64,000 nt of DNA, from positions 372,001 to 436,000 of the forward strand of contig NW_019028998.1 of assembly GCF_002105155.1 (NCBI RefSeq), written 5' to 3'. Under the pieces are notes generated by a model that did no database searches, was not told the origin of the DNA, and was given only the letters and a program-made list of their open reading frames with translations. The position numbers were made by a program, and so were the translations under genes. Shown here in pieces: positions 9,253-20,635 of the stretch (positions are counted from its first letter, which is position 1; each line of letters opens with the position of its first letter). This DNA comes from Lobosporangium transversale. Its lineage: Eukaryota; Mortierellomycota; Mortierellomycetes; Mortierellales; Mortierellaceae.

Positions 9253-12200
9253 GATGGAGAGATGAATAGTATGAACGTAAAAGCGTAAGGTTGTGCGTGA
9301 GTGCTCTTGCGAAGACTAAAGAAAGATAGCTCGATCACGAACAAGAGCGTTTCGGTGAAAGAGAGGATGATGTGGAGAGTAGAAAGGTGGAACCAAGGGA
9401 CTCTTTGAAGTGGAGTGAAGAGGCAAAGGAGAAAAAAAAAAGAAAAAGAAAAAGAAAAAAAAGAAGGAGAAAGAAAGAGGAAAATCACATATGAGAGAGG
9501 TACTTTTATAGATGCTAATGCTTAATGTGGGAGTTTAATGGCGGCTCTTGAGTTAGAGGAGAGTAATAGGAAAATAAAGCCCGATTCTATTCCGCATCTG
9601 GCTTTAGTATACCCTTCAAGAGTGGCTTAAAGTTGACTTGTTATCTGATAGAAAGAAAAAAAAAAAAAAAAAAAAAAAAGTCCAGACCATTGGCGGTTTT
9701 TTTATCAGATGCAACCTATACAATTATTAGAAAAGTATATATATATCATAAATCCATGTTGACAAAACGTAAGTGACACCGAATGCTGAAACTGATCTTA
9801 AAAAAAAAAAAAAAACTGAGCTACAACAGAAGGAACATTATTGATTCTTTCCATGGTATCCTCGCTAAAGAATTTGATGTACGCTTCAGAAGTAAGTGTT
9901 ATAATGTATATGTATATATTAGAAAATGAATAAACCCTGCGACGGGACTTTGAGCGAGAGTGAAAACGGATGATGGAAGGATGAGAAGGTTTCCATTAAC
10001 TGAAAATAAAAATAAAAATAAAAAAAAAAAAGCTTTTCAACTCTCAAAAGACTTAGCCCGAATGCGGCAAGAACCTGCATGGCTTGCTTCGGGTAGAGCA
10101 GGGAGTATAACGCACTGCAGTTCACTTGTGTATGTCATAGACACATCTCCACCCTTTGGATGGATGTTTTGTTTCTCAGTCTGAGTTATCAGATGCAATG
10201 AACTTTAAAAAATTTTCGCGCCCACGCCGTTTTCAGTGAACCTTATCTGATAAACAATTTATTAATTTTGTATCCGCTCACTCACTAACCCAAACTAATA
10301 AAAAGGGCAGTGTATAAAATAACAAATCATGACTTATCTGATCCTTTCTCTTGCCGATGTTAGCTCTGGACTACGAGCGCTGATAAATGAACTGAATGAG
10401 AGGACACTAGTACAAAAAAAAAGAGGGAAGAGGAAGAAGAAAAGAACATCGTTGTTTAATTTTTTAATCTTTATTCATGTTGATGCTTTCGCAATTATGA
10501 TCTATCTTTCTATGAACACACGAACCAAAAAAAAAAAAAAAAGGTTCGATCTGTCGCTTTTCGATCGGGCACTTGCTCGTGAGGGTACAGCGATCGACTA
10601 GAAACAAAAAAGAAGAATCTTGGTTGATTTAGCGGCTCAGCTGAACTGTTCCTTTTAAACAAAACGCATTCATGATTACCATTAATTTTAAAAATGGCAA
10701 GCCAATGCTTTACAAAAAGATTGGGCTAGAACGAGATCAGGCCTAGCTTCCGACTCATTTGATCGACCTCACTCATGGATCCGTAACAATAAATCCTCTC
10801 CTACTATCCACTAGCCGAGTGTAGAGCCCAGGTGAAAGAAAGGCTTTCAGGCGCCTCTGCATGCTGGGCCATCTCTTTTTTGTTAGACTATCTCTCATCC
10901 CTTGCTTGCATGTTTGTTATTTTGTTTCTTTGTTTTGCTTGCATTATATATATATATATATTTATACATGTATATGTTTGTGTGGATTTTTTATTACGTT
11001 ACAAATGTAACAGAATCATGTTAGTCAATGCTATTTGTTCCATGCCACTGTTTCAGTGACGAAAGCTATCCATCTAACAGTTGATGCCAGCCTACCCTAA
11101 ATCGAGTTGAGTTCGCTGCTCAAGCAATTGGCAAGGGTAAGCTGGTCCTGTAAAAACAACCTGAACATCTAATGGTTACATTTCATCTTGGTCACACACA
11201 GATAAACATCCACGCGGGGGATGTATTTGCCTTCCGTCATTCTGTCATGTGTACATGGCATGTATATATATATATATATACTTTTGTTGACACTCTGTTC
11301 GACTATGAAAATAAACAAACCTAAAAAGTTAAATGCCTTCCAGTCTCAACCTGTCATTGGGCCACTGTAAACAAATGTCCGTAGAAGAGTCACTGAACAA
11401 CTAACAAACAATGTCCTGGGCCCCTCAGTAGGTGTTACATGGTTAAAGTTTTGCTTGAGCCAAAACACCATAACAACATCTCTTTTTTTTGTGTTCAAAA
11501 ATATTTGGTCTTTCAAATGAACTCGGAAAAAAAAGAGAAGGAAAGGAGGCTCCACACAGCCGTAGTTCTATTAGTGGAGGTTTCTTAATAGTCGCGAGTT
11601 TGGCAGTTTACAAATTCTCCATTGTTTTTGGTAATCGGCTGTTGCGATGAAGCTAACATGAACAAGATGAGAGATTCTTTAGTAAAACCATTATAGGATT
11701 ATATAACACTAGCTAACTCAACTTCACTCGATTTACAGAGTGACAGAAAAAATACAATTGGGTATCACGTCTTCAAGAGGCTCCAACAATAACAAAACGC
11801 CCAATCAGACCAAAATCTCATTCCGAGTATGGGACAGCCCGCCTGTATAATTCAAAAAATGGGTACAGCGATCATTTGAGACGCTTCATGCGTAGCCTCA
11901 ACTTTAATGATGACCCTGTAACCACCTTGATTCTCCTTTCAAGGAGTGCGATTAACAGCACACTTTATAACGTTGCTTCCCTCCTGTTCTTGGTATAAAC
12001 TATACAAATTCCGTCTGACCAGAATGGAAAGGAAGCAGCTTTTTAATCGACCGCCTCCTTTTTTTTTTTGCACGGAGTGCATTCTTCTTCCAGACCGAAC
12101 TCCTGTTGATTCCTTTTCCTGCGGGTGTGTGTAGAGTATATGATGAAATGGATGGGGTCATCCTGTACCGACGCTTTTTTTTTTTTACATTTTTACAGCT

Positions 12201-12301
12201 ATATTGAAGCTTTAATTGACAGACGCTTATTTATTTTCTCATTTTCTTTTCCTCGAGAACGATTCACTAATTTTACAATTTCATTAACAGAGATTTTGAA
12301 G
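9253..12301. other. 3-kb intergenic region upstream of two divergent genes
   Basis: This is the shared 5' region of the siderophore-type transporter (minus) and the O-fucosyltransferase-like gene (plus). It holds the ATCWGATAA cluster (9641-10342), A tracts (about 9657-9679 and 9800), and TA repeats near 10945-10961 and 11262-11281. Small open frames here lack any recognisable motif or coding bias, so I call no gene. Confidence 0.5.
9641..10342. promoter_or_regulatory. Cluster of five iron-type GATA-factor sites (ATCWGATAA)
   Basis: Exact matches are: TTATCTGAT at 9641-9649, TTATCAGAT at 9702-9710, TTATCAGAT at 10186-10194, the palindrome-like TTATCTGATAA at 10243-10253 (a match on both strands), and TTATCTGAT at 10334-10342. 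ATCWGATAA is the established recognition sequence of the SRE/Fep1/Urbs1 repressors of iron uptake. The sites lie 0.39-1.09 kb upstream of the siderophore-type transporter start at 9252. I noticed one further exact match, at 30211, in an unrelated intron. Predicted effect: repression of the transporter when iron is replete. Confidence 0.7.
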
Positions 12302-15300
12302 ATGTCACTTATCGCGTTCCGACGACGATTCTTAGTCCTTTTAGTGCCGCTTATCAATTTTATCTTTCTTGCACTTTTTATCTTCTCACCATCTTCACTC
12401 CCGACGCTGTCCAAAGATCTCGCTTTCCGAGCATATCATAAATTATCATCCCCAATCTCATTGACAGATGATGGCCCCGAGTTTGAACATATCCGCTCTA
12501 ACTCAGCAAGTCTTCAAAGTAGCGACGATATACTCACTAGATCAAGCGACCCTTCTGTAAATGCTGGCCATGTTGATACTGAAATAAATGCAGCTGGATT
12601 GATGTCAGGTAGCAATAGCGCTGGATCAGGATACAGATACCTCCTAGAGCAACGCAAGCTTGTTGAAGGAATTGAGTTGAAACCTTTACCAGATCATCTT
12701 ATCACATCCTATCGACCTGGGTACTTAGACCTAGCCCTATCATCCCTTGGCAAGCAAGAGCAGGGACAGCCGAAAGAAAAGCTTCAGGCGCCAAAGGACA
12801 ATGATATAGACATGGACCCAAACACAAAGTATCTTACCTTCTTGCCGCATTCAGGGTTTCATAACCAAAGGACAGAACTCGAAAATGCATTATTATTGGC
12901 AAGGCTTTTGAACAGGACACTGATCTTACCCAAAGTTTACCTAGGCCCTCCAATGCCATGGTTGACATTCCGACAATTGCATGCACGGTTGCTTTATCAG
13001 ACCAAGATTGGGCTAGAGCATTGTCGTGCGATCATTGAGGGTCAAAAAGAAAAAGAACATGATGAGGCCGTTTTAAATGAGCAGAAACAACCTCAACAGC
13101 CACAGTACGCTTTAGAACAGGAGGAGTACCACCCAGGTACGAAGCCATTGTTTGATCAGTATCATCATCACGCACAGCAATTGGGGTACAATGAGGTTTC
13201 CGCTCGGATAGAACAGGTAGCGGCCATCGATCCTTCCCTTTCACCAGTTACAAGCACTAAAGACGGTAGTCTGTCCAGCTCTGGAAGCGAAGGCCCCGTA
13301 GCATTGAATGATCCGGACAATAGTAGCGAGGACACACCGAATATGAAGGGGGTTGTCTTGGTAAACGAAGTCAAAGACAATGTAATGCAGGATACAGCTT
13401 CTCAATTCGATACAACAGTAATGGTTGATAGTGAAGGAGCGAATGATAGAGATGAGAACGACAAGAGGCCATCTTTCTTGGATGAAGGCCAATTTGACCA
13501 GGAAAACGCAAGACTGATAACCGAAAATGAAGAAAAGGATGGTGAAAGAAAGCATGCTATCAATGGGCTACAACATGGCCAAGCGCCAGGGAACAAGCAA
13601 AAAATGAGTGAAAGCGAGAATGCTGAAGAGGACAGCATGGAACAGCTAAAAGCCTCAATTGATTATACTTTTGGTCAAAGTATCTCAAGTCACAAGGAGG
13701 ATAGTACGTCAGAAGAGAAAGAACCTAATTTAGGCTGGACGACAACCGGGAAGGAGGCATATCGAGCCGATAAAATGGATAATGACCTTGATGATTACGA
13801 TGATTACGACAGCTTCGTTGGCATTCCGGTAGATACTAGTGATGGCCTGGAAGACGATGAAGACCCGGCTGATAAGGTCGAGGATGAGCTTGATTGGAGG
13901 TCCAAATATTTTCCCTCACGCCAACAACAACCTCATCTACAGAGGCGCGGCAGGGGTTGGGATCGAATGTTGGCTCGAAGAACAATGGGTGGCCCCAATG
14001 CGGCTTCATTATCCCTTTACGCGCCAGCGATAAAACGGAGCTATCCAAACCAGATGAAGGACGAGCGATCATTATCATACGCTGATCAAGGGATACCACA
14101 AGCCCAGGTTCGAGACCCTTTTCAGGATAATACATCAAAGCTTGATAAGCGGCAAAGGCAACTTCTTGGTCAAGAAGAACAGCAACAACAGCTTAAAAGC
14201 GCATCGAGGCCTCAAATGCAACAGAAATCGGTAATCATCGACCCCATACCGATACAACAGCTGCCAATCGAAACAGCACCACGATCCGAACTACAGCGGC
14301 ACAGCGTAAAGTGGGAGCCACTACCTGCGGCATGCTTGCAATACGAGTCATGGACCATGACAGATTGGGATTTATTCTTTGATCTAAATCCGCTTCGCCG
14401 TTATGTCCGTATTTTGACTCGTGACTCTATGGCAATGACCTACCTCGCAGCTCGATTCAATCTCACAATACCCACGGAGGAAGTAACGAACATGCCCAAG
14501 TGTGATGGAGCCAGCTCTACTGAACGTAATGCATGCCCAGGATCTATTAAAGTGGAGACTCCAGGACCTTTGGATAACGGGCAAGAGAAAGAAAGCGATA
14601 GCAGCACTGGAGGCAATGTTAGTAATAAAGACTCGGATTCTGAAGGAGATTCAGATAGCGACGAAGCTACGGGGGATACCGATGGGGATGCAGGAGAGGA
14701 AGAGGAAGAAGAAGAGGACGAAAAGAGAAAAGTTCCATTACTCCGCTCCATAGGAGATATTTTAATATTTGATGATACAAGTCTCTATGACTATCGGTTT
14801 ACAGAAAATCCAATGGCAAATGAATCCATTAGAACGAGACCCAAGTTCAGACAGGAGTTCACGATCGAGTGGCTGAAGGGTCGACCGGAACGGTTGATTC
14901 ACCTGGGCTCAATCTTCGGTACAGGGCGTATTAGTATCGATTCTTTGGAGAGCAAAGCCTGGTTGTTGATGATTCGGGATCATTTGATTCTCCAAACAGA
15001 TATTTTACAAACCACCAGTCAAAAAATTGTCAACAGAATAACCGGAAGGCTGGAGCAAAACCTAAAGAAGCAGCAACAGCAACAGCGACCAATTTCTTCA
15101 TCATCTCACTCAGCATCTTTTTTGGATTCTATGGAAGTTGGCTTTGTAGGGGTTCATGTCCGAATGTCTGATGGTCATTTTTCATTGGCAGCGCGCGACA
15201 CGATTGAAAATATCCGCCAAGAGCTTATGTGGCAGATGGGAATCGAGGACAACGATGATCTTGATAATCAAGACTATGGTAACACGTTTTTGACCGAGGA

Positions 15301-15856
15301 TACAAAGGTGCAAGACAGATTAACGATTGAACAATGTCGAGCTTTGGCCCTCAACCACCACCGGAAATTACAAAATCAGCTCAGGCAACAGCAGCAGTGG
15401 CAGCAACAGCAACCTGCTCAACCCCCTCCATATCCGATCCATTACCACGAACAACAACAGGACCAACGTGCTTTTACTCCATCGGAAGCAACCCCCTCTG
15501 ACAAAAACTTGCTCTCTAACTCCCCTTCGGTCAGGAAACTACGTCGTTCCAATGGTCGGTTCACGCCCATCTACCTGGCGACGGATGCTCACCAGCCACG
15601 AGCAAACCCAATTTTCAACAGGCTATTCAGGACATTCGATTGTGTCTTTTCACTAGATGACTTCTCAGAGGATCTGGAGGTCTTGCACCAGTTCCGGAAT
15701 CCTGAAGATGGGACATTGATGGCCAATTTTTTGATTCCGATGGTAGATGCAATGGTGGTGGCGAAATCCGCTGCATTCTTTGGGACTCCCGCAAGCACGT
15801 TCTCCAATTATATCCAGAGACAGCTTCGACCAGCGTACACAGGTTTATATGATTGA
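12302..15856 (+). CDS. Type II membrane protein with a split O-fucosyltransferase-like domain
   Basis: This is a single-exon gene of 1184 aa. The start chosen is the Met directly before MSLIAFRRRF, because it gives a clean signal anchor (residues about 9-31) for a Golgi or ER type II protein. The same frame extends upstream, but as implausible sequence. Residues about 176-215 (FLPHSGFHNQRTELENALL, then RTLILPKVYLGPPMPW) match the start of a GDP-fucose protein O-fucosyltransferase-like fold, where the Asn-Gln-Arg loop binds nucleotide sugar. The rest of the fold appears at the C-terminus: VGFVGVHVRMSDGHF (about 945), PIYLATDAHQP (about 1088), and the terminal FFGTPASTFSNYI. Between them sit hundreds of residues of acidic, Gln-rich low-complexity insert, including an EEEEEEDE run near 800. 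The acceptor and whether the enzyme is active are unknown. Confidence 0.72.
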   Translation: MSLIAFRRRFLVLLVPLINFIFLALFIFSPSSLPTLSKDLAFRAYHKLSSPISLTDDGPEFEHIRSNSASLQSSDDILTRSSDPSVNAGHVDTEINAAGLMSGSNSAGSGYRYLLEQRKLVEGIELKPLPDHLITSYRPGYLDLALSSLGKQEQGQPKEKLQAPKDNDIDMDPNTKYLTFLPHSGFHNQRTELENALLLARLLNRTLILPKVYLGPPMPWLTFRQLHARLLYQTKIGLEHCRAIIEGQKEKEHDEAVLNEQKQPQQPQYALEQEEYHPGTKPLFDQYHHHAQQLGYNEVSARIEQVAAIDPSLSPVTSTKDGSLSSSGSEGPVALNDPDNSSEDTPNMKGVVLVNEVKDNVMQDTASQFDTTVMVDSEGANDRDENDKRPSFLDEGQFDQENARLITENEEKDGERKHAINGLQHGQAPGNKQKMSESENAEEDSMEQLKASIDYTFGQSISSHKEDSTSEEKEPNLGWTTTGKEAYRADKMDNDLDDYDDYDSFVGIPVDTSDGLEDDEDPADKVEDELDWRSKYFPSRQQQPHLQRRGRGWDRMLARRTMGGPNAASLSLYAPAIKRSYPNQMKDERSLSYADQGIPQAQVRDPFQDNTSKLDKRQRQLLGQEEQQQQLKSASRPQMQQKSVIIDPIPIQQLPIETAPRSELQRHSVKWEPLPAACLQYESWTMTDWDLFFDLNPLRRYVRILTRDSMAMTYLAARFNLTIPTEEVTNMPKCDGASSTERNACPGSIKVETPGPLDNGQEKESDSSTGGNVSNKDSDSEGDSDSDEATGDTDGDAGEEEEEEEDEKRKVPLLRSIGDILIFDDTSLYDYRFTENPMANESIRTRPKFRQEFTIEWLKGRPERLIHLGSIFGTGRISIDSLESKAWLLMIRDHLILQTDILQTTSQKIVNRITGRLEQNLKKQQQQQRPISSSSHSASFLDSMEVGFVGVHVRMSDGHFSLAARDTIENIRQELMWQMGIEDNDDLDNQDYGNTFLTEDTKVQDRLTIEQCRALALNHHRKLQNQLRQQQQWQQQQPAQPPPYPIHYHEQQQDQRAFTPSEATPSDKNLLSNSPSVRKLRRSNGRFTPIYLATDAHQPRANPIFNRLFRTFDCVFSLDDFSEDLEVLHQFRNPEDGTLMANFLIPMVDAMVVAKSAAFFGTPASTFSNYIQRQLRPAYTGLYD

Positions 15857-16179
15857 AAAAGGGCAAACGACACGAAAGAAGAAGATTGCATGTCTCGCTC
15901 AATTGTTGACGTCTCTCCTCTGTGTGTCATCAATGGTACTTGAGGTTCCGAAAATACATTAATAAAATAAATATATAGTGTACGATGCACATACTAGCCT
16001 TTACATTTGTTCTTTGGTGCGGTAGAAGTAAGTGAAGGCAGATGTGATGGGGCAGGAGGAGGTTGCTCGGTAACTCGGTCAATGAACGCAAGGACGTCTA
16101 CTGTCGCTTTAGTGTTTCATCGTAGCATTAAATGCAAGCAAGTTTATTCAGACATTACATTTAGTCCAGAAACCGTCTC
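15857..16179. other. 3' region of the fucosyltransferase-like gene
   Basis: About 320 bp that includes an AATAAA-type signal near 15960. I see no gene here. Confidence 0.45.
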
Positions 16180-17111
16180 ATGCTACCCAATGCTAGTAAC
16201 AAAGAAGCCCATCGTGCGAGCATGGGCCGACCAAAGGCCGTACCTTTCATCACCAATGGGTGCTTGGGGCGCTTGGAAGTGACGCTTGAGACTGGGGTCA
16301 TGATCATTGAATGGGAACAAAAGCTGAGGACTCAGAGTCCGCTTATGTGCTTGCCATCAAATGTTCATCCCAACACTGCAAACATGCACGAACATGTTGA
16401 ATTCCTTGACGCATCCTAGTTTGTATTCCTACAGTTACCTCTCGTTTATTGAGCATGCACATACAGATCCGCTATGGAGGTGATCCTATCATGGGAATCG
16501 AAAGTGCAAGGTATTATCCGCCCATTATCAATGAATATGAAGCGACTTCGTCTTGTTGCTTATATATGCATATGAGTGATATGTCTCACCACTCAGCTAG
16601 TACTCTCAGCTACCCGATCACCGAGGTCACCCTCGTGAATGCCAGAGGTGAGTTCATCACATACTCGAAGGATCTGATCCCGCAGTTGAGCACCATCTAC
16701 ACTGTGACACTCCGAGTTGAGCTTATGAATACTCGTCTACAGATGAATGCTCGTCTACAGATGCAAAACTCGAGCCCCACAGCGGTTTCCTTCGTGGGGG
16801 AGTCTGATACTGGATGGTCCTTCGAGCTGATTTGAGTTTTATTTTTATTGATCATTCAAGCATTTTATGCGACTTGGATCAAAGAATGGGAACGCACAGA
16901 CCAGCCCGCAGAAAAAGCAAATTTAAATCGTACTCCCCTAATTGATAACCCTGTCTTCTCGACCTCTTTTGTGGAAATGCCAGATGCTTTGTATTTCGAG
17001 TTTGAAGATGGAAAGACCACTAAATTGAGCGTCAATTGTGCATTCAAATCCGATAAGAGTTTCAATAATACAATCAAGCTTTCCTTGATTGAGAGAGTAA
17101 ATGCAATGTAG
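16180..17111 (+). pseudogene. Uncharacterised locus with an in-frame stop or unresolved introns
   Basis: Two stretches in the same frame look coding but are separated by a single TGA at 16833-16835: 16449-16832 (SMHIQIRYGGDPIMGIESARYYPPI...) and 16836-17111 (QAFYATWIKEWERTDQ...). A 213-bp intron from 16648 (AGAG|GTGAGT, a strong donor) to 16860 would remove the stop and keep phase, but the removed part itself reads like protein. An earlier stretch, 16180-16419 (GRLEVTLETGVMIIEWEQ), may be another exon, spliced to the acceptor before 16431. A short duplicated block (MNTRLQMNARLQM) comes from a tandem DNA repeat near 16727-16764. I recognise no family. It is either a spliced lineage-specific gene or a relic. 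Confidence 0.3.
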
Positions 17112-17795
17112 ATGTTTATAAAGACAAATGGCGTTATATGTATATGGAGAGGTCTTCACAGCAAGTACACTGGAACGTATGGAGATGTTTTTTTATCAAG
17201 CCATTTGGCAAAATCGTGTCGCCTACATTGAGGAGGATCCTGAGGTCACCTAGTGCATTGCATACTCAATGTCATGGGGTCATCAATCACTCCTGGTTTT
17301 GAACACTGTTCCATGAAGCACTAGGTTGATAAATTTAACACAAAGTATGCCGGAATTTTTTTTTTGTCATAATTAGGCCACACTTGCCAAAGCTTTAGGA
17401 GAAGGTCTTGGGAGTATGGAAAACGTCTCGGACAGTTCAATCATGTCCGCCAGACGCAAGCTCCTATGACATGCTCCTTTATACCTTGCAAATATGATTA
17501 TGTGGTCCCTTCAAGTATTTTCGTGAATAGGGCTTCTTCCTCTTCAACAAAAAAATATTCATGCAAAAATTTGTATTCTCGGTTTTATTCGGTGTTCTTC
17601 TTCTTTCCTGACATAAAATTCTACTTTTCATCGACCCAATTCTAAGTATCCAGAAAAAAATGAAAATAAAAAGGCATCACATGCACTTGTTAGTAAGAAA
17701 AAAAAAGAAAAAAGAAAAATCTTGAGGTTTATCTTGTAAAGGTATCCTAAGGTACAAAAAACTCACTAAGAATTAGGTAGACATAATCTAGTTAG
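17112..17795. other. Intergenic, AT-rich
   Basis: About 680 bp downstream of SKP1. I checked the minus strand for a further SKP1 exon encoding the usual Trp-Cys-Glu-Glu end and found none. No gene seen. Confidence 0.45.
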
Positions 17796-18655
17796 TTAAA
17801 TTTGAACTTGAAAGATGAAAGTGAAAGGGAGGATTGAAGATTCGCGTTGCTTACCATTTTCACGGCGCACTTGGTCCTCTTCTTCTGGCGTAAAGTCGTT
17901 CGTGATATTGAAGGTCTTTCGAATTTCTTCTGGCGTTTTTGCTAATTTATTTTTAGTCGGGAGATGAGTTAGCATAACATATCCATACAATATGAAGACT
18001 AATTGAAACAATGGGTACCTTTGATCATGTTAGCGACAGTTTTGCAAGTCAAGTCCAAGAGTGGTTTAATATCAAGGTAGTTGGCAGCCTACAAAATATG
18101 AAAAGACGAGCCCATTTAAGAAAAATAGCTCTTCATGCTCCTCATCATTTTCATCAGTTTGCAAATAATAATAATAATAATAAAGTTGTTGTTACCAAAA
18201 TCAGTTCATAAAGTGTCCCTTGGTCAACTTTACAATATTCAAGATCCCATTCCCCAATATCTGCTGCAGCATCATCATTAGCGCTTTGAAAGTTGGGGTT
18301 ATTGCGATGATGTGTGCAATACTCGATTACTTTTGTAAGAATCGGTCCTGAGACATTGGGCAAGGGTATAGCTAATATGAACAGATATAATCAAGAAAGA
18401 GAAAAGTTGAAGACGCCATTCCTCTTTTAATAACATATCGGTCAATCCAGTATTTACTAGTCCTTAACGATCAAAAGTCAGCATGTTACAGCGTTTGTTT
18501 TTGTCTTCTCTTTGTTTGTTACCTTGCCCAATTTCACCAATGTCCTCGAGCATGCATTTCAAAAGCATGCTCTTATCTGCAATGTCGCGGTCGATTAAAA
18601 ACTCTGTGCCTTCAGAGGATGTGAGCAAGATCTGTGAATGTGATGATGATGACAT
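17796..18655 (-). CDS. SKP1: SKP1, SCF ubiquitin-ligase adaptor
   Basis: Model: exons 18655-18523, 18371-18196, 18088-18019, 17941-17855 and a short 17806-17796, giving 158 aa. SKP1 links CUL1 to F-box proteins in SCF E3 ligases and is also in kinetochore and RAVE complexes. The N-terminal BTB-like fold is clear: [20 protein letters not shown], then CMLEDIGE and [20 protein letters not shown]. The dimer region follows ([41 protein letters not shown]), then [28 protein letters not shown]. The usual terminus (N-x-W-C-E-E) is not found. The best acceptor gives a three-residue end, VQI; without that splice the protein would end [23 protein letters not shown] microsatellite sits in intron 2. The identity is certain; the last exon is not. 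Confidence 0.92.
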
Positions 18656-19151
18656 TATTATTGCTACTTTTCGGTGAGTAGAGGGATAGAGGAATGTATG
18701 GTAAGGACATGTTGGCTTCTCTGGCTTTCTTTATGATCACAGTCACATGAAAAAAAGGGTTTGTTCCTGTCCACCACTTTCTCAGGGCGAAGTCTCAAAA
18801 CTTTCATGCTGTGGAACTGTCATCTTGATATCAACTGATGCATTGAGGTAAAAGAAGGGAGAGAGAGGAATAACGCGTTGAATTTATTCATTCGTAAAGC
18901 TCCATTTTCATTTCAAGCATTCTGTTAAACATTTTAATCCAAAGAATGAAACCCTTTTTTTAGTCAGTTCAACACGCGAAGATCTGCGTCTGTGTTCACT
19001 CGATCCGCTGTCACATGGTCGGCTATTTTCACATCCGCTGGACCGATCACTTTTTTTTATCTTTTTTACGGTTCGGTCAATTGAAAGTTCTTTACACACT
19101 TTCCTTTGCAACATTGTTCATTTCTTTGTTTCTAACTCTTCTCATTCCATT
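18656..19151. promoter_or_regulatory. Divergent promoter between SKP1 and the dienoyl-CoA isomerase gene
   Basis: A 496-bp divergent region with T-rich stretches near both starts. I found no recognised factor site with confidence. Confidence 0.4.
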
Positions 19152-20635
19152 ATGCCAGAGTACTCGTTCGAGACTATTAAAGTCACATTCCCATCTCCTT
19201 TTGTCGCTCATGTTGAGCTCAACCGTCCAAAGAAGTTAAATGCTATCAATGGAGCCATGTGGGCGGATATTCGCTCTGTCTTTGATACTCTCCGTGACGA
19301 CCCCGATGTCCGTGCCATTGTCCTTTCTGGGTCTGGTCGAGGCTTCACCAGTGGACTCGACTGTATGACACCTGTTGTTTGTGCTTCTGTGTCTAATAAT
19401 TTGGAGTTGGTGTTCTCATATGCTAATATTTCTTTCTAATTTTGATAAAATTAAACCAGTATTCTCTCTTGAGCTCCCCACTGTCGAAGGCGATCCCTCA
19501 CGTACTGCGTTCAAAATTCGTCCATATGTCAAGGTATAGCCAAGCACTAGGCCGATATAGCCTGCTCTCCCAGAGTAGTAGAATGTGGAGACTTTCTGGA
19601 TCCGAAATTAATCATTATACTTTCTTTTTTTTTTTTTTTTTTTTTTTTTTTCTCGTAATGCTGGAATATTCAGTCACTTCAAGATAGTTTGAGTGCAATT
19701 GAGCGTTGCGATAAGGCTGTAGTTGCTGCTATTCATGGCCCTTGCATTGGTGGTGGTATTGATATCACCACGGCCTGCGATATCCGCTATGCTTCTAAGG
19801 ATGCATTTTTCTCAGTGAAGGTAAGTTCCGTGAATTTGAAATGCACATATTATACTTATTACTAAGTTTTCTTGGGCTCCGATATGTAACCTGTTGTTCC
19901 AATTGCTAATTGATACTATAGGAAGTTGATATCGGCCTGGCAGCCGATGTTGGAACTCTCCAGCGTCTGCCCAAGGTAGTCGGCAATAACAGCTGGGTCC
20001 GTGAGCTCTGCTTGACTGGACGCAAGTAAGTTATTTGTTGAATTGGTCGGAGCATCTCTATTGATCGATCATAATTGGCTCCATAATAGACAAGTCTTTA
20101 ATTGATCGAACGTCATCTGGTATACATTCATTAGCTTTGATGCAAAGGAAGCTCTTGAATATGGTTTCATCTCTAAGCTGTTCCCAGAACCCGCCAATGT
20201 TTTGGAAGAAGCTTTAGCTACTGCCAAGTTCATTGCCGAAAAATCGCCTGTTGCTGCGATAGGTACAAAGTAAGTCGAAATAAAACAAAACAAAACAAAA
20301 AGTCCTGGTTCTGGATAACCTGCATAGTATCATTCACAGCACTTGGAATATAAATATTAACGCTATTTCATTTGTAGGCATCTATTGAACTATTCACGCG
20401 ACCATACTGTTCAAGAGGGACTGGATTACACCGCGGCATGGAACATGGTTATGTTGACTACACCTGTACGTGTTCTTTTCAAAGTATAACGTGTCAATTG
20501 TTGACAAAATAGGCATTTGGACTAACTTTATGTTTCTATTTCAATACTCTATCTCTTTCTCCACATTTTCAGGATCTCCCTGAAGCAGCTGCAGCAAACA
20601 TGCAGAAGAAGAAGGCAACCTTTGCAAAATTGTAA
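19152..20635 (+). CDS. ECH1: Peroxisomal delta3,5-delta2,4-dienoyl-CoA isomerase (crotonase fold)
   Basis: Seven exons (19152-19362, 19460-19533, 19674-19820, 19922-20025, 20135-20269, 20378-20465, 20573-20635) give 273 aa. The enzyme shifts double bonds during beta-oxidation of unsaturated fatty acids. The first oxyanion-hole loop is SGSGRGFTSGLDL and the second is AAIHGPCIGGGIDITTACDIRY. The ECH1-specific acidic triad is present in SKDAFFSVKEVDIGLAADVG (Asp of SKD, Glu of KEVD, Asp of AAD). This separates dienoyl-CoA isomerases from ordinary enoyl-CoA hydratases. The protein ends in AKL, a variant type 1 peroxisomal targeting signal, so import into peroxisomes is predicted. Intron 2 carries a T tract of about 26 nt. 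It is divergent from SKP1. Confidence 0.93.

Noticed and set aside
10329-10601. A 90-residue open frame upstream of the transporter
   Set aside because: It is Lys-rich because of A tracts, overlaps the GATA cluster and shows no conserved motif.
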